From Macrotis lagotis (lineage: Eukaryota > Chordata > Mammalia > Peramelemorphia > Peramelidae), in contig NC_133662.1 of NCBI RefSeq assembly GCF_037893015.1, forward strand, positions 199,945,050-200,009,049: a stretch of 64,000 bases of DNA, read 5' to 3'. The position numbers and the translations under genes are program-made. This document shows, piece after piece, positions 1-11,695 of this stretch (positions within the stretch are counted from its first letter, which is position 1; each line of letters opens with the position of its first letter). The notes under the pieces were generated by a model. That model made no database searches and was not told where the DNA came from. It was given only the letters and a program-made list of their open reading frames with translations.

Positions 1-249
1 CCACAGATAAAGAATCTAAGATTGAGAGAGGTTAATGCAAGGTCACATAATAAATGATTAAGGCAAAATTTGAATTCAGGTTATCCTAATACCATGTCTA
101 ACACTCTACCCATTATGTCAATTTGCTACCTCAAACTAGTAATTTTGCTCCCATAATTCACTTCTTTATCATAAGTAGGAAATAAAATTTCTATTACTTT
201 GAGATATGGTTTACTTATCTCTCTCCAAAATCTTTCTTGTAAGCAAACC

Positions 250-420
250 ATTAATAATAATAGTATATATTTATATAGTGCTTTATAGACTTTCATCATC
301 TTGAATGGATCATCATTGCTCATTATCATGATTCTGTGAGGCATTACAAAAATTTTTATCCCTAATTTATAGATGGGGAATGAGGTTCATGAAAGTAAAA
401 TAACTTCACAAATTTGGAAA
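250..420 (-). mobile_element. MIR-like SINE fragment
   Basis: The reverse strand resembles a MIR core. On + it reads like the antisense MIR pattern: 'tagtgctttatagact', then 'tagatggggaatgagg' where MIR has 'cagatgaggaaactgagg'. It is strongly diverged, so borders are approximate. Confidence 0.4.
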
Positions 421-683
421 GAAACTAAAAGACTAATCTGTATCTAGAAAAAAATCCCTCCTTCAATATACACCAAGTGATTTCTATTGGTGGTATTTTG
501 AGTTATTTAAATCAATAAATCTGTGAGAAAGGATCAAAACACATAGATTGGAAGGCTGTATAGGTGGGCCTCATCATAGAGACCAACTTATTACCGATTC
601 TGAATGCTTTCCTTGTGATCCAGGAATAGTGATGTGAGTTGAAAGGAATATCTAGTCTTATCTTCAAGAAAGATGGCATTTGG

Positions 684-830
684 TGTGGCTAGGTGGCGCA
701 GTGGATAAAGCACCAGCCCTGGAGCCAGGAGTACCTGGGTTCAAATCTGGTCTCAGACAATAATTACCTAGCTGTGTGGCCTTGGGCAAGCCACTTAACC
801 CCATTTTCCTTGTAAAAACCTAAAAAAAAA
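684..830 (+). mobile_element. tRNA-derived SINE, full length
   Basis: The copy has an A box-like TGGCGCAGTGG, a B box GGTTCAAATCT and the typical 3' part 'CTGTGTGGCCTTGGGCAAG', followed by an A-rich tail. It is flanked by AGAAAGATGGCATT (667-680) on the left. On the right is the same sequence carrying a 4-bp AGAT insertion (about 830-846), which fits a target-site duplication from L1-driven insertion. Confidence 0.92.
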
Positions 831-1489
831 GAAAGATAGATGGCATTAACCAACATGGAAGGAGAATAGTTTTGAGTATAACTCTTTTGCATTCATTTAA
901 CCAGGTGAACTGAAGTCTTTACTTATTTAATACATTGATATCCCATGTGCTTCCATGGGAACTAAGAGTCTTTAACTTTTTATTAAAAGTCAGAGACTCA
1001 AATCAAATTCTGGTTTTCCTGGGAGAAACCCCAATTAGGGACAAAAGAAGTCAAATTCTGATGCTCCCATGGTGTGGTGGTATAAGACAAAACAAGATTT
1101 ATGTGAGATGTTACTAAGATATAGTCCAGTTATGTAAACCCTTCATTCCATTTTTCTATATTTTCTGTGAAAAAGACTTTTTTGCAATCCAAATAAAAAA
1201 GCAGAAACATTTAAAAGAAGCATAATTATAATTATTTTTATCTCAGAGCTCACCATATCATTCCGTTCTGTTCAGTGCTCTATCAGTATTTAATAAAAAA
1301 ATAACTATGTTTTAGGCACTGGTTATGCCAATTAAATGAGGTACATTTTACTTAAAAATATGTATCAATTCATACAGATGCTGAAATGGAATTTAAATAT
1401 TTTATGATTATATGCAATATTTCCTACAAAATCTAGAATATCTAATAAAGACTTACTGCATCTTTATCAATAGGGAGATGAAAATAGTA

Positions 1490-1715
1490 ATAACTGATAT
1501 TTAAATAATGCTTTAAATTTTGCAAAGCATCTTACATGCATTACACTATTGGAGCCTTATAACCCCTTTGTAAACTAGTTATTGCAATTATAATTTTCTC
1601 TGTTTTTGTCACAATGAGGAAACTATAGTCAAAAGTGATTCAGTGACTTCTTTGTTATCACAGAAAGTGCCAGAGGGAGAATATGAATCCAGCTCTCCCT
1701 GACTCCAAGGATGCT
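1490..1715 (-). mobile_element. MIR-like SINE fragment
   Basis: Antisense MIR pattern on +: 'gcaaagcatcttacatg', 'caatgaggaaactatag' and 'atgaatccagctctccctgact' occur in the order expected for a reversed MIR. It is diverged, with approximate borders. Confidence 0.5.
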
Positions 1716-2636
1716 ATCCATATCATCCTCTCTCTCATGAGAAAGAATCAGACATCCAAGAATATTACTCATTGAACTGTAGTAAATTGACTCTTTCTTA
1801 GAAATAATACATCTTATACTCAAAGTTCTTGGGAAAATGCTTATCAAATTCATAAAAATCAAAAAAATATAAATTCATGTATAATTTTCCAAAATTCATT
1901 CAGATAAACAACATTTTATTTTTCTCTAATTATACACTGAGTTCTGTTTTCACTACCCACTATTTTAAGTACATTCTTTCCCCATTATTTCCATCTCCTC
2001 TTTCTGTTCCTCAGTTCATTAGCATACTAGCAGTGCATCCACAACACATTTGCTTTGTATTGTGAAAATTGAAGATATGGTCTGTAGACAGACAATCAAG
2101 TCAACTCAGCAAATATTTATTGAGCGGCTACTTAGTGTAAAGAAAAAATGTATAAATTTTCTTGGATACAAAATATAAAAAAAAGAGTTTAGAAAGAAAA
2201 AGCTGTCCCCCTAGCAAGCAGGGGATATCATCTGGTCTTCAGAGATAGGAAGAAATAGCCGGAACTATTTCATGGATGAACACCATGGCACTTCTGGCGA
2301 GGCCAAAGCTGAATTCAGTAAGAATTTTACTTTAAAATACTTTAAAAATGGAACCAATGGTTAGATATTATTATTGAATGATAGCATTTCACAGTACATT
2401 GTTTATGCCAAGATATTATTTGAAAGAGTATGATGGACCCAAGTAAGATATTGACTTAAGATAGAGAGTTAGGACCACAGTTAACTTGATTATTTGGGTA
2501 TTTTCATTTGTTTGTCATATAAGGTATCTTGTTAATTGGAAAACTCCTCAAGGGAACTGGAATAGAAAAGGAATGGTGTATGTATTTCTTCCTTTTCCCA
2601 CATTTTTGTCCCATCATCTACTTCAAATTGTGTCAG

Positions 2637-2638
<2 letters not shown>

Positions 2639-2683
<45 letters not shown>

Positions 2684-2704
2684 CATATATGTATATATAT
2701 ATAT
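2639..2704. repeat. (CA)n then (TA)n microsatellite
   Basis: A run of about 18 CA units is followed by a TA/TACATA stretch. It creates the artificial reading frames rich in Thr-His and Tyr-Ile here. Confidence 0.97.
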
Positions 2705-2808
2705 GCTTTCATGTTTAAAGATAGTTGAGCCATAAAAGAAAATCTGTGATGAAAGCATGCATAAGATTCAATAAAAGTCATATATCTGATGAGAGTATTA
2801 AATATATG

Positions 2809-2810
<2 letters not shown>

Positions 2811-2878
<68 letters not shown>
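2811..2878. repeat. (CT)n microsatellite
   Basis: About 34 uninterrupted CT/TC units, a pure polypyrimidine tract. Confidence 0.97.
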
Positions 2879-2880
<2 letters not shown>

Positions 2881-3724
2881 GGTAGCCTAATCCAATTTCA
2901 GGCTCATAGGTAACAAAAGTATATGCTTGTGACTGTGTCTGAGTATAAGCAGTTAACCTGCTGTCCAATTTTTATGTGACTCATTCTTATTTCTTTTGAC
3001 CCTTATGTATACAGCCTTTTTATCACTGGGATGGTTTATTGCCATGCATCTGGTAGCTTCTCAATGCCTGCTAATTGAACTTAATCATATTTTCAACATT
3101 TGGTGAGCGGGTTCAAATTAACCTATTAAAAATAAGAATCACTCCCCTGAACATCATGATTTAATCTTTTCATAATTATGCGGATAAATGCAACCCAATT
3201 CGGTTAAGTCCTGAGTCTTTCTTAGTAGCAATTATTCCCCAGTAATTTTGTAGAACATTTTTCTTTTAGTCTGTGTTCACCTGATTGGAAACTAGGAGTG
3301 GTCTAAATGAAAAGAAAATGGGCAGATTGTGGAATAATTCCCTTCTGCCAGCTATCTTAAAGGGGGAAGGATCTTTTCTTTGAAAGAAGGGAAGTCCTAA
3401 AAGAGTTCAAAGTATGGAAATTTTTTTAGGAGATCTGATTTGGAGCATGGCACCTTCAAAACTTTTGCAGAGTCAGAAATTTAAAATTCTTCCACTAGGT
3501 AGAAATTTCACTACCCAACAGAGAGTTGACACAAAAAGAAACCAAAAATATCCTGTTTGGTTACATAAAAGCTACTGCCCTCAACGTGTGACAACACCTT
3601 AAATCAATCTTTTTATGTTATATAATCAGCAATTTTCAGGATACAGAAAGGAATTGAAATTTAGGATTTATAAAATGCAGCTCTTAGAGACTATCTTCTT
3701 TCTCTGAAAGCTGTTATCTAATCT

Positions 3725-4165
3725 TACAGTTCAGAATTCATCCTCAACTCCTCTCACTGTCCTATCTTCCATATATAAACTCTTGCCATGGCCTATTGAT
3801 TCTACCTTTCTAAAATCTCCTGAGCATGTCTTCATTTCTCTCCTCTGACAGTACAATCACCCTAGTCCAGGTCCTCCTCACCTCATGCCCAGGTTATTGC
3901 AATAGTCTTCTGATCATCCTGTCACAAGTATTTCCCTAATTCAGTCCACTATCAAAGTGATCCTCTTACAGCACAAGCCTGACCATGCCAAACATCTTCC
4001 TCCACCATCAGTCAGATATACGCACAGTCAATAAACTCAAGTAGTTTCCTATTGCCTCCTAAATTGAATATAAAATCCTCTGTCTGGTTATTATATCCTT
4101 TATAACTTGTCCCCTCTCCTATCTGACTAGTAGTCTTACATTTTACTACCCTCCACATGCTCTAT
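3725..4165. repeat. ancient dispersed repeat, family not named
   Basis: The order of phrases ('ggttattgcaatagtcttc', 'cacaagcctgaccatg', 'caataaactcaagtag', 'ataaaatcctctgtctgg') matches a repeat I recall as scattered through mammalian intergenic DNA. I cannot name the family with confidence. Confidence 0.4.
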
Positions 4166-4807
4166 AATGCAGGAATTCTGACATCCTGGCTGTTCTGTAG
4201 GGCATTACATCTCTTGACTGCACAATTCATTGAGAGGCACATAATATGGCACATATTTTCAGATGGGAACAGGGTCTTGATTTGTTTTGCATGGGTATAG
4301 TACATTACTGGATGGAGGTACTTTATTCTATTTTTATTTCTGGTGGAATGGGAGAATTATCCAAAGTAAGAAGGATACTAATAATGATACCAGAGGGGGA
4401 AAAGTGAATGTTTTTTAAAATACACAGAAGAGAGTAATTCAATAGGAATTTTTAAAGAGGAAATTCAAAAGGAGACACAGCCAAATAGGGAAATGTTACA
4501 AGTCATAATGTGAAGATAAATATATACTTTTCTCAAAAAAAAGAAAATTGTACATGATATAAATTCGTGGTTTCATTAGAATTTTTGTGTTCTGTTCTAT
4601 GTCCATGAAGAGTTCTATGTTTGTTGGTGCTTATCAAATTCATAATTATATAAATAACATTTTAATAAAGAAATGTTAAAAATAAACTAAGGGAATCAAG
4701 AAAGATATGATGGCACATGAATAATTGAACAAGATTGAAGTTTTAGAAAAACAATTAGATCCCTCTTTTTCCAACATCCTATTTCCCATTTGCCATCTTA
4801 GAAGAAT

Positions 4808-4947
4808 GGGAAGAAGGAAGGAAGGAAGGAAGGAAGGAAGGAAGGAAGGAAGGAAGGAAGGACGGAAGGAAGGAAGGAAGGAAGGAAGGGAGGGAGGGAG
4901 GGAGGGAGGGAGGGAAGGAAAAGGAAAGGGTAGAAGAATGAGATGAA

Positions 4948-5012
<65 letters not shown>

Positions 5013-5052
5013 AAGGAATAAGAAAGGAAAGAAGGGAGGGAGGGGGAGAGAA
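4808..5052. repeat. purine-rich tract: (GGAA)n, (GGGA)n, (GA)n
   Basis: About 245 bp almost free of pyrimidines on the + strand. A GGAA array with one interruption (GGAC) at about 4860 is followed by GGGA units to about 4915, a mixed spacer and some 29 GA units to 5009. It ends about 375 bp upstream of exon 2. Confidence 0.95.
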
Positions 5053-5084
5053 GAATTTATTATGTGCCTACTATATGCCAGACA

Positions 5085-5280
5085 TTTTGCTAAGTATTTT
5101 ATAAATATTATCTTGTTTTATCTATCCAACATCCCTACCTCTTATTAAATCCATTTTACAGCTGAGAAATCTGAAACAGTAAGTGATTTGTCCTGGGTAC
5201 ACATCTAAGCAACACCTGAGTCTGGATTTCACCTCCAGTCTTCCTGACTCCAGGTTCAGCTCCCCACCCCCGGTCAATCT
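5085..5280 (-). mobile_element. MIR-like SINE fragment
   Basis: Antisense MIR order on +: 'ttgctaagtattttataaat', 'ccattttacagctgag', 'cttcctgactccaggttc'. It ends about 145 bp before exon 2. Confidence 0.6.
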
Positions 5281-5426
5281 ACTCCCTTGAGGTCACTGTA
5301 AAACTCTCAGTCAATGAGTAAAGAGAACTTTCTCCAAAAACCGGTTTCCTATTTCCTGACATTCCCTGTTCTTGCATTCAAACCAAAATTAATGGAATTA
5401 AGTTCTGGTTTCTCCACCTTCCTCAG

Positions 5427-5612
5427 TTGCCCATCTTGGCCTCCTCCGTGGTCAGCCTCTACTTCCTAGAACTCACTGATGTCTTCAAGCCGGTGCACTC
5501 GGGATTCAGTTGCTATGACCGCAGCCTCAGCATGCCTTACATCGAGCCCACCCAGGAAGCTATTCCATTCCTCATGCTACTTAGTTTAGCTTTTGCCGGA
5601 CCTGCAATTACG
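5427..5612 (+). CDS. PLPPR4: PLPPR4 coding exon 2 (phospholipid phosphatase-related 4)
   Basis: 186 nt, 62 codons, phase 0 at both ends. The acceptor is TTCCTCAG and the donor ACG|GTAAGC. It begins [15 protein letters not shown], the rest of membrane span 1. The first extracellular loop follows with the Cys of GFSCYDRS, then span 2 ([17 protein letters not shown]). The sequence matches, residue for residue as far as I recall, mammalian PLPPR4, a neuronal plasma-membrane protein of the lipid phosphate phosphatase superfamily. It is found at glutamatergic postsynapses and modulates lysophosphatidate signalling. The open frame runs on past the donor to 5801, but that extension is intronic. Exon 1, which should supply the start codon and about 26 residues (about 74 in the long form), is upstream of the window. 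In-frame skipping would remove most of spans 1 and 2. Confidence 0.97.
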
Positions 5613-5724
5613 GTAAGCAGATGCCATGGTTTTTTTCTTGTCATCTCCAACCCCATCTATCTTTGGTTCTTAAAAATAAACAAAATCAGCAGCAGCAACA
5701 GCAGTGTCTTAATTCTATCTGGCA

Positions 5725-5915
5725 TTTACATAACACTTCAAAGTTTGCAAAGTTCTTTCCATGTCATCTCATTTGATCCTCACAACAACCCTGTCACATA
5801 GATGCTATTATTATCCTCATTTTACAGAAGAGGAAATAGGCAAACAGGTGATATGATCTCCCAACTTTTCCTGATTTCAAGTTCAACATTCCTTCTCTAA
5901 ACCACCTATCTGCTT
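5725..5915 (-). mobile_element. MIR-like SINE
   Basis: Well-preserved antisense MIR signature on +: 'tttgatcctcacaacaacc', 'attttacagaagaggaaat', then a degraded 'cttttcctgatttcaagttc'. It begins about 110 bp after exon 2. Confidence 0.7.
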
Positions 5916-5925
5916 CTATCTATAT

Positions 5926-5935
5926 GTAGATAGAT

Positions 5936-6004
<69 letters not shown>

Positions 6005-6100
6005 ATAGATGATAGATAGATGATGGATGGATGGGTGATGGATGGATAATAGGTAGAGATATAGAAAATCTCTATCTATCTATCTATCTATAATATATAT
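5926..6100. repeat. (GATA)n microsatellite with GATG/GGAT variants
   Basis: About 19 near-perfect GATA units (5928-6003) are followed by interrupted GATGGATG units. An inverted TCTA run (about 6072-6090) could pair with the GATA array as a hairpin. Confidence 0.97.
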
Positions 6101-6144
6101 ATGATAATCCCTCCCCTCAAAAATCATATTTTTAAAAAAAGAAA

Positions 6145-6265
6145 CCATTTGGTATAGTGGTTTGAGAACCAGATTTAGAATCACAAAGTCCAGGGTTCAA
6201 GTCTCTACTCTTGAAATATTCTGTCTATATAACCTGGGGCAAGTCATTTAATTAACTTCTTATAG
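6145..6265 (+). mobile_element. MIR/tRNA-type SINE fragment
   Basis: Sense-strand pattern 'tttggtatagtggtttgaga', B box-like 'GGTTCAAGTCT', then 'acctggggcaagtcattta'. It is diverged. Confidence 0.6.
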
Positions 6266-6684
6266 CCCTTGGCAAGTACTTTTTCAGGTGATATATTGCA
6301 GAACTCTTTCTGAGATGCATCGGAGAGCTATAGACAAGAATATAAACTGGTCTAGACAGAAGCACTTTTAAAAAGTGACTACAGACCCTTAGATTGCAAG
6401 TATTGTCATTCTGTATACTGTTTTGTATAGCACCAGACATGGAAAGGTTGAGTAAGTTTTAATGGTGCTACCAAATATACTTTACTGAAAGGGGACAGAT
6501 TATAATTTGCTTTCACAAGAACTGTCTAATCATACATTCTGAAAGTGCTTTAGCAAATTCATTGTTCTCCCTTTATGAAAATGTAGCTGAATTTCATTAG
6601 AGAGGGTAACTTTGAGTTCAAAGTGAAGCAATTCAGTTTGGAAAATGTTTCCCAGTCTTTAAGAGTCTACTTCATGCTGGTTTA

Positions 6685-6900
6685 ATAATAATAGCTCAGA
6701 TTTTTATTCTTTCAGGTTTTCTAAATTCTTTTCTCACAGTGACATTGAAATAGGTACCATAGGAGTTATCTTCTACATTTTAAAAATAAGCAGTCTCTGG
6801 AAGGTCAAGTGAATTATTCAAGGTCCCAAGAAAGTTCTTGGGGGTAATTCCAAACCCAGTTCTCCCACCTCCAAGATCACACATTGCTTACTAGAATGCT
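6685..6900 (-). mobile_element. MIR-like SINE fragment
   Basis: Weak antisense MIR order on +: 'ctcacagtgacattgaaata', 'attttaaaaataagcagtct', 'tccaaacccagttctccc'. Heavily diverged. Confidence 0.35.
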
Positions 6901-7186
6901 GGATCATTCCTTTTCAGTATCTGAAGCCTTGAACACTGATAAGAAAGCAAGAAAGTTCTAGCACTTAAATATTACCTTGAGAGAGCTTCCAATTACATTT
7001 TGAGACAGAATTTTCAGAGTTGCAAAAGAGATCTCTGAGAACTAGTGAAGCATAGATCTCATCAGAAGTATGTGTCCAACCCATAACATCCCCAAAGAGT
7101 GGTCCATCTAATCTCTGCTTGAAGTCCAGTGAAAAATAACTCAGTAGAACAACCTATTTTATTTTAGACAATTCTAACTTCAGGTC

Positions 7187-7420
7187 AAAGGAGGCTAGGT
7201 GGTACAGTGGATAACGTGGAATCAGGAATCATCTTTAGGAGTTCAAATCTGGCCTCAGATACTTAATAGATATGTAATCCTAGGCAAGTCATTTAACTCT
7301 GTTAAACTCAGTTTCCTCATCTGTAAAATGAGCTCAAGAAGGAAATGGCAGACCACTCTGGTACCTTTGCTAAGAAAACCTCAAAAGGGGGGGCATGAAG
7401 AGTCAGACACAACCAAAAAG
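7187..7420 (+). mobile_element. composite SINE with tRNA head and MIR-type core
   Basis: The head 'GGCTAGGTGGTACAGTGG' with B box 'GTTCAAATCT' leads into 'CAGTTTCCTCATCTGTAAAA', 'GGAAATGGCAGACCACTCT' and 'AAGAGTCAGACACAACC'. A second, more broken copy of this long type is at about 26586-26740. I recall it as a marsupial-specific MIR relative, but the family name is uncertain. Confidence 0.8.
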
Positions 7421-7469
7421 GATAAAACCTATGCATTTGCATATCACATATGTAAAAATGTATTATTTA

Positions 7470-7575
7470 TAGAAAATATATATTTATATATATATTATAT
7501 AAACATATATTTACATAATATATATATAAATATATTTTACATATGTGATATATGTTATATGTGTATATACTTATA
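7470..7575. repeat. AT-rich low-complexity tract
   Basis: Irregular TATA/TATATTTACATA stretch with only a few G or C bases. Confidence 0.85.
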
Positions 7576-8308
7576 TAGTGTGGATTTTGAGAGGCACTAA
7601 TTTTAACTTTATGAAACTAAAAAATCATGACATTATTCATGATATTCAATTCTAATATAACAACACAAAACAACTTTTCCTTTTAAAAAAAAGTTTAATT
7701 GTATCTCAGATGAGGAAAGACAGGGCAGCGTTTACAGCAGTTATTCAACAGTAGCTTTTATCAGGACTGGTAAGAGATCACCAATTTGTTCTTTACTCCA
7801 CCTTGCAGTAATGGACCTAACAGTAAAGAAATTTGAGTTTCAAGGATAAATAATTTACATTCCCATCACAGAACATTTTCCTTCTTGGCCTCGTTAGTGC
7901 TCATTAAAGTCACTAGAAGTTGACTCAGTTAATTAAAGTTATATTTAAACCAGGTTTTTTAACAAAAGTCACTTATGAATTGACTTACTCCGGTTACCAT
8001 TTTTGAAACAGTTTCCTCCTGGGGAAAAGTGGTATTTCTTGTCAGTAAGGTACATTCTCTCCCTAAGAAAAAGAAGAGGAGCATCATTCAGCTAATATTT
8101 TTTCTTCTTTTTGGATGAAATAATAAATTATAATGAGAAGACTAAAAAAGGAAGACAGAATCTGAGCCAGAACTTAAAGAATGGACATGATTTAGATGGC
8201 TAGAAGAAGACTTAAAGAGGATATAATTTAGCTATCTTTAAATATTTAAGGGCATGCCACATAGAAGCATTAAACTTGTTTAAGTAACTCCAAAGAGTAG
8301 AGAGGTAA

Positions 8309-8345
8309 GTAGATAGATAGATAGATAGATGATAGATAGATAGAT
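8309..8345. repeat. (GATA)n microsatellite
   Basis: About nine TAGA/GATA units with one interruption. Confidence 0.95.
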
Positions 8346-8689
8346 TAGCTAGATGGAATGAATATTATTAAACTCAGTATTCCAGGTATTGTGATAAGTG
8401 CTCTGGGGATGCAAGCACATGCCCCCTCCCCACACACACACACATATCAAACACAGATGCCATTATGTGTGTGTGTTTATGTATGTATGATAATCCCTTC
8501 CCTCAAAAAAGCTTATAATTTAATGAGAGAAGGAAACAAAAAGTGTTGGGGAAGGGCAGAAAATTGGATATATGTGCTGAAGTAAGCAGATTTCACCTCA
8601 AAATAATAACTTTCTAATAATTAGAACTTTCCAGAAATGGAATGGAATACTTTCTATTCTATTCAATTTAATTCAGACTTATATGAAAA

Positions 8690-8830
8690 GGGAAAAGCAG
8701 TGGAGTAAATTGGATAGAAAGCCAAATTTCCTTGAAACCCAAAAATGTGGGTTAAATTTCTAACCAAAATTTTCTGACTGTGTGAATAAGGCCAAGTTAC
8801 CTACCTCTCTGATATACCTTGAAGGAAGGA
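8690..8830 (+). mobile_element. MIR-like SINE fragment
   Basis: Degraded sense pattern: 'tggatagaaagccaaatttc', 'gggttaaatttct', 'aaggccaagttacctac'. Confidence 0.35.
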
Positions 8831-9125
8831 ATTTCCTCCCCAGGACCTCCCCACACAGTTGAAAACATCTGGACATACTGGGGTAATATTTGAAAGGAAA
8901 AGACAATGAAAAGAAAGTTCCTTGCATTCAAGAAACCCTATATTAGAATAAATTTAGAGTCTGCTAAAATGTTTACTTATAATGACACCTGATCATCACA
9001 GCAACCTTTGGAAGCTTATGAGTTGTTTATTAATGAAAGTTTTTAAGCAGATGGGTTTGATGATCCCCTGTTAAAGATTTTATGGAAGGAATTTGTCTTA
9101 AGCAGTTGAGTGAGTTAGGTAGCCT

Positions 9126-9257
9126 TTAAGGTTCTTTCTAATTCCAAGAATCTAACCACATTACCAATGGAAATAGGAGATAGCTAGGCAATTTGAGCAT
9201 ATTGAGGATATGGATTATGATTCTATATTTTGGGGGGGAAATTGAGAATATAATTTT
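9126..9257. repeat. 132-bp direct repeat, copy 1
   Basis: From 'ttaaggttctttctaattcc' to 'gaatataatttt' this segment recurs at 10150-10281, exactly 1,024 bp downstream, with only a handful of mismatches by eye. There is no tail, TSD or coding content of its own. Confidence 0.93.
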
Positions 9258-9505
9258 CTATAGACAGTGCTTAGCATAGAAATTTCTTCATGAATATTTC
9301 ACCCTTATGCTAAATAAACAATAGGATATTTTGAATACTGAAAATACATCATACAGAGCCTTCTGGAGTTTACTAATAGAATCAGAAGCTGAAATTGGGG
9401 TTTAATTTTCTATTATATAGAAGGGATTTCAGGTTTCCCAAATTAATGTTACTCCCACTGGAGATGATAGAGCGATAACATAGTATTTGATCATTCAGAT
9501 CACAA

Positions 9506-9545
9506 GTTGAATAATAATGATAATAATAATAATAATAATAATAAA
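9506..9545. repeat. (AAT)n microsatellite
   Basis: About 12 AAT units with one GAT interruption, followed by a TA-rich stretch. Confidence 0.95.
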
Positions 9546-10149
9546 TATATGTACATATGCTTATATACCATATGGGCATATGAGAGCTTACATGAACATA
9601 TATGCAAAGAAACAAATACACATACACACAATTTTATAGAGATTACTATGACCCAAAGTAAGAAAATATATTCTTTCCTTCTTTTATTTTTTGAGGCTGG
9701 TTCTACCTATGTCAACTGTGATGGAAATGCAGTCACTCATGCGTCAGTTCTACTAAAGATCTACATAGAAGCTTGAAACTACTCTGTTTTTCTAAACTAG
9801 CCAAGTGTGCCCCTCCTTTGGCAACCTGGTGGTCAGCCTTCACTTCCTTCTTATATGCCCCTCACAACCCCCCAATTCCTAATTTCAGACTTCATGTGTA
9901 TATCCAATCTGCCTTAACTTTCCTCTCTACTAAAGCTGCCATTTAAATGAGGAGAGGGGAAAGCTTTCTCAGTACAGTTGAAGTCATTGCTTCCTCTCTT
10001 AACATTGATTAAATATCTTTGTGTTTTTATTGGCCTTTAGACTTCATCACTAAATTGTTGCCCGTGTGTCTGACACTTCTTTGCACTAGCTTTAAGCTTC
10101 AATTTTTTGGAAAAGGTGTTAGAAGCATTCTAACCCTACAGAAAAGTTC

Positions 10150-10281
10150 TTAAGGTTCTTTCTAATTCCAAGAATCTAACCACATTACCAATGCAGATAG
10201 GAGATAGCTAGGCAATTTGAGCATATTGAGGATATGGATTATGATTCTATATTTTTGGAGAAAAATTAAGAATATAATTTT
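10150..10281. repeat. 132-bp direct repeat, copy 2
   Basis: Same orientation and same length as 9126-9257. Differences by eye cluster around 'atgCAGatagg' (copy 1: 'atgGAAatagg') and around the G-run near the 3' end. A separate dispersed repeat begins about 40 bp downstream. Confidence 0.93.
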
Positions 10282-10317
10282 TTGGGGTGATGAACCCTTT
10301 GTCAGTCTGGGAAAAGC

Positions 10318-10540
10318 CCTGCACCCTTCCTCAGAATGATTTTTTTTATTTTTTTAATTAAATTTCTTGTAAATGAAGGTCTGTCTTTCCCCCTTCTACC
10401 TCCCCACCTCCCGAGAGAGAAAGCAAAAAAAATCCAGTTTATAAGTATATAAAGTAAGACAAATTCCTACATTACATATGAACAAAAAATAGTCTCAATC
10501 TGCACTCTGAGTCCATCAGTCTCTATAAGGATGTGGGGTG
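10318..10540. repeat. dispersed repeat, relative of copies at 32510 and 63110
   Basis: The pattern is an AT-rich start, then C-rich 'cccccttctacctcccc', and an ending of 'tctgcactctgagtccatca'. The copy near 32.75 kb ends with 'tctgcattgagagtccatca', so the two are related. The family is not identified. Confidence 0.5.
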
Positions 10541-11524
10541 CCACACGGTGGTGGAACCATGCTTAATAAGTTGTTAATCAGTTGATTGTTTAAGTTCTTA
10601 AGGTTTTTTTAATGTGATTTTTTTCAAATATAATTGTTATTATTGAAAGTTTCTTCAAAACCAATTTCTCTATCATTTCTCATTGCACAATTGTGTTCTA
10701 TTACTTTAATATATCTTCATTCAATTATTCTACAAAAATGATGCAAGTACAAATAAGAAATATGGAATTAGAAAAGAAATGTTGAAATAGTCAACAAAGT
10801 ATATGTAAAAAATAAAGAATGGAGTTCAGTTAAGACCTCTGACATTGAAACACCCGAAATCACAAGGTCACTATAAGGTAACAGTAACAATAGCCACAAA
10901 TAACTAGCATCTATACAGCACCTACTATGGTGCCAGGAACTCTTCTAAACATTTACAAATATTAGAAATCCTTGAAAAAAAATCCTGGAAGGTAGTTTGG
11001 GATGGATGAAATGATTTGCTGCAGGGGTTATTGATTTTCTGCAAGAACTCTCTTTCCTAAGCTATATATCCTAGGCTGATTGCATGTTAAATAATTCTGC
11101 TTTAAGAACTGAATAAATTCTAACCAAAGTTATTAGCAGTGTTGGTAACTTCATTATGAAGTTGTTTAGATAATTGTATTGAGATAATGGATGTGAATAT
11201 CTTTGCAATTTTTTAGGAGAGACTTATGGTTTAATTGGTTTAGGGAACTCCCAATTGGGAAATTCCCTCTACCAGTGCAGATTGGAGATAGCTTTGCAAT
11301 ATATATATTTTTAGAGTTGCCTGAAGCCCTGAAAGTTAAATGATTTCCCATATTCACAGAGTCATTTATAAGACAGGCTATGATTTGCAGCCATATCTTT
11401 GTGACTTGGAAGTCTGCAACCAACTATACAGTTCTGTTTCATGTTGAATACCAGTTACCATTACCATCTCTATTGTACAGATAAGGAAACTGAGGTTAAG
11501 AAAGTTAAATAAAAGAAGTAGAGT

Positions 11525-11695
11525 CATGGAAGCAATAGAGAACTGGATGTAAAATCATTAAAATATGTTTTCAAACCTTGTCTCAGACATTTAATAGCTA
11601 TACAATAGTTTAACCTTTCTATGAGTCAGCTTCCTAATTATAAAATTTAAGGGTCAGACTTATTGGCCTCTAAAATCCCTCCCAATTCTAAATGC
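11525..11695 (+). mobile_element. MIR-like SINE fragment
   Basis: Sense pattern 'agagaactggatgtaaaatc', 'ttgtctcagacatttaatag', 'gtttaacctttctatgag' and the MIR-type tail 'cctcccaattctaaatgctt'. A short antisense piece ('agataaggaaactgaggtta', about 11480) lies just upstream. Confidence 0.55.

Larger units (their letters stand above)
1..5426 (+). other. PLPPR4: PLPPR4 intron 1, 3' part
   Basis: Non-coding. The stretch lies upstream of coding exon 2 and ends at the acceptor TTCCTCAG (5419-5426). It holds MIR-like fragments, one young tRNA-SINE at about 684-830, (CA)n/(TA)n and (CT)n microsatellites, an ancient dispersed repeat at about 3725-4165 and a long purine-rich tract at 4808-5052. Exon 1 and the promoter are not in the window. 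I see nothing recognisable in about 860-1480, 1880-2090, 2140-2630, 2890-3720 and 4200-4800. Confidence 0.85.

Noticed and set aside
686..780. tRNA gene-like A and B boxes
   Set aside because: They are the heads of SINEs with A-rich tails and TSDs. No cloverleaf-complete tRNA was found.
2486..2913. Reading frames rich in Thr-His, Tyr-Ile or Ser-Leu
   Set aside because: They come from CA, TA and CT microsatellites.
4725..4946. Lys-Glu-Gly-Arg repeat frame
   Set aside because: A translation of the GGAA/GGGA array, with no other support.
5613..5801. Open frame continuing past exon 2
   Set aside because: The donor GTAAGC at 5613 and the perfect match of exon 2 to PLPPR4 end there. The extension is intron plus a MIR-like SINE.
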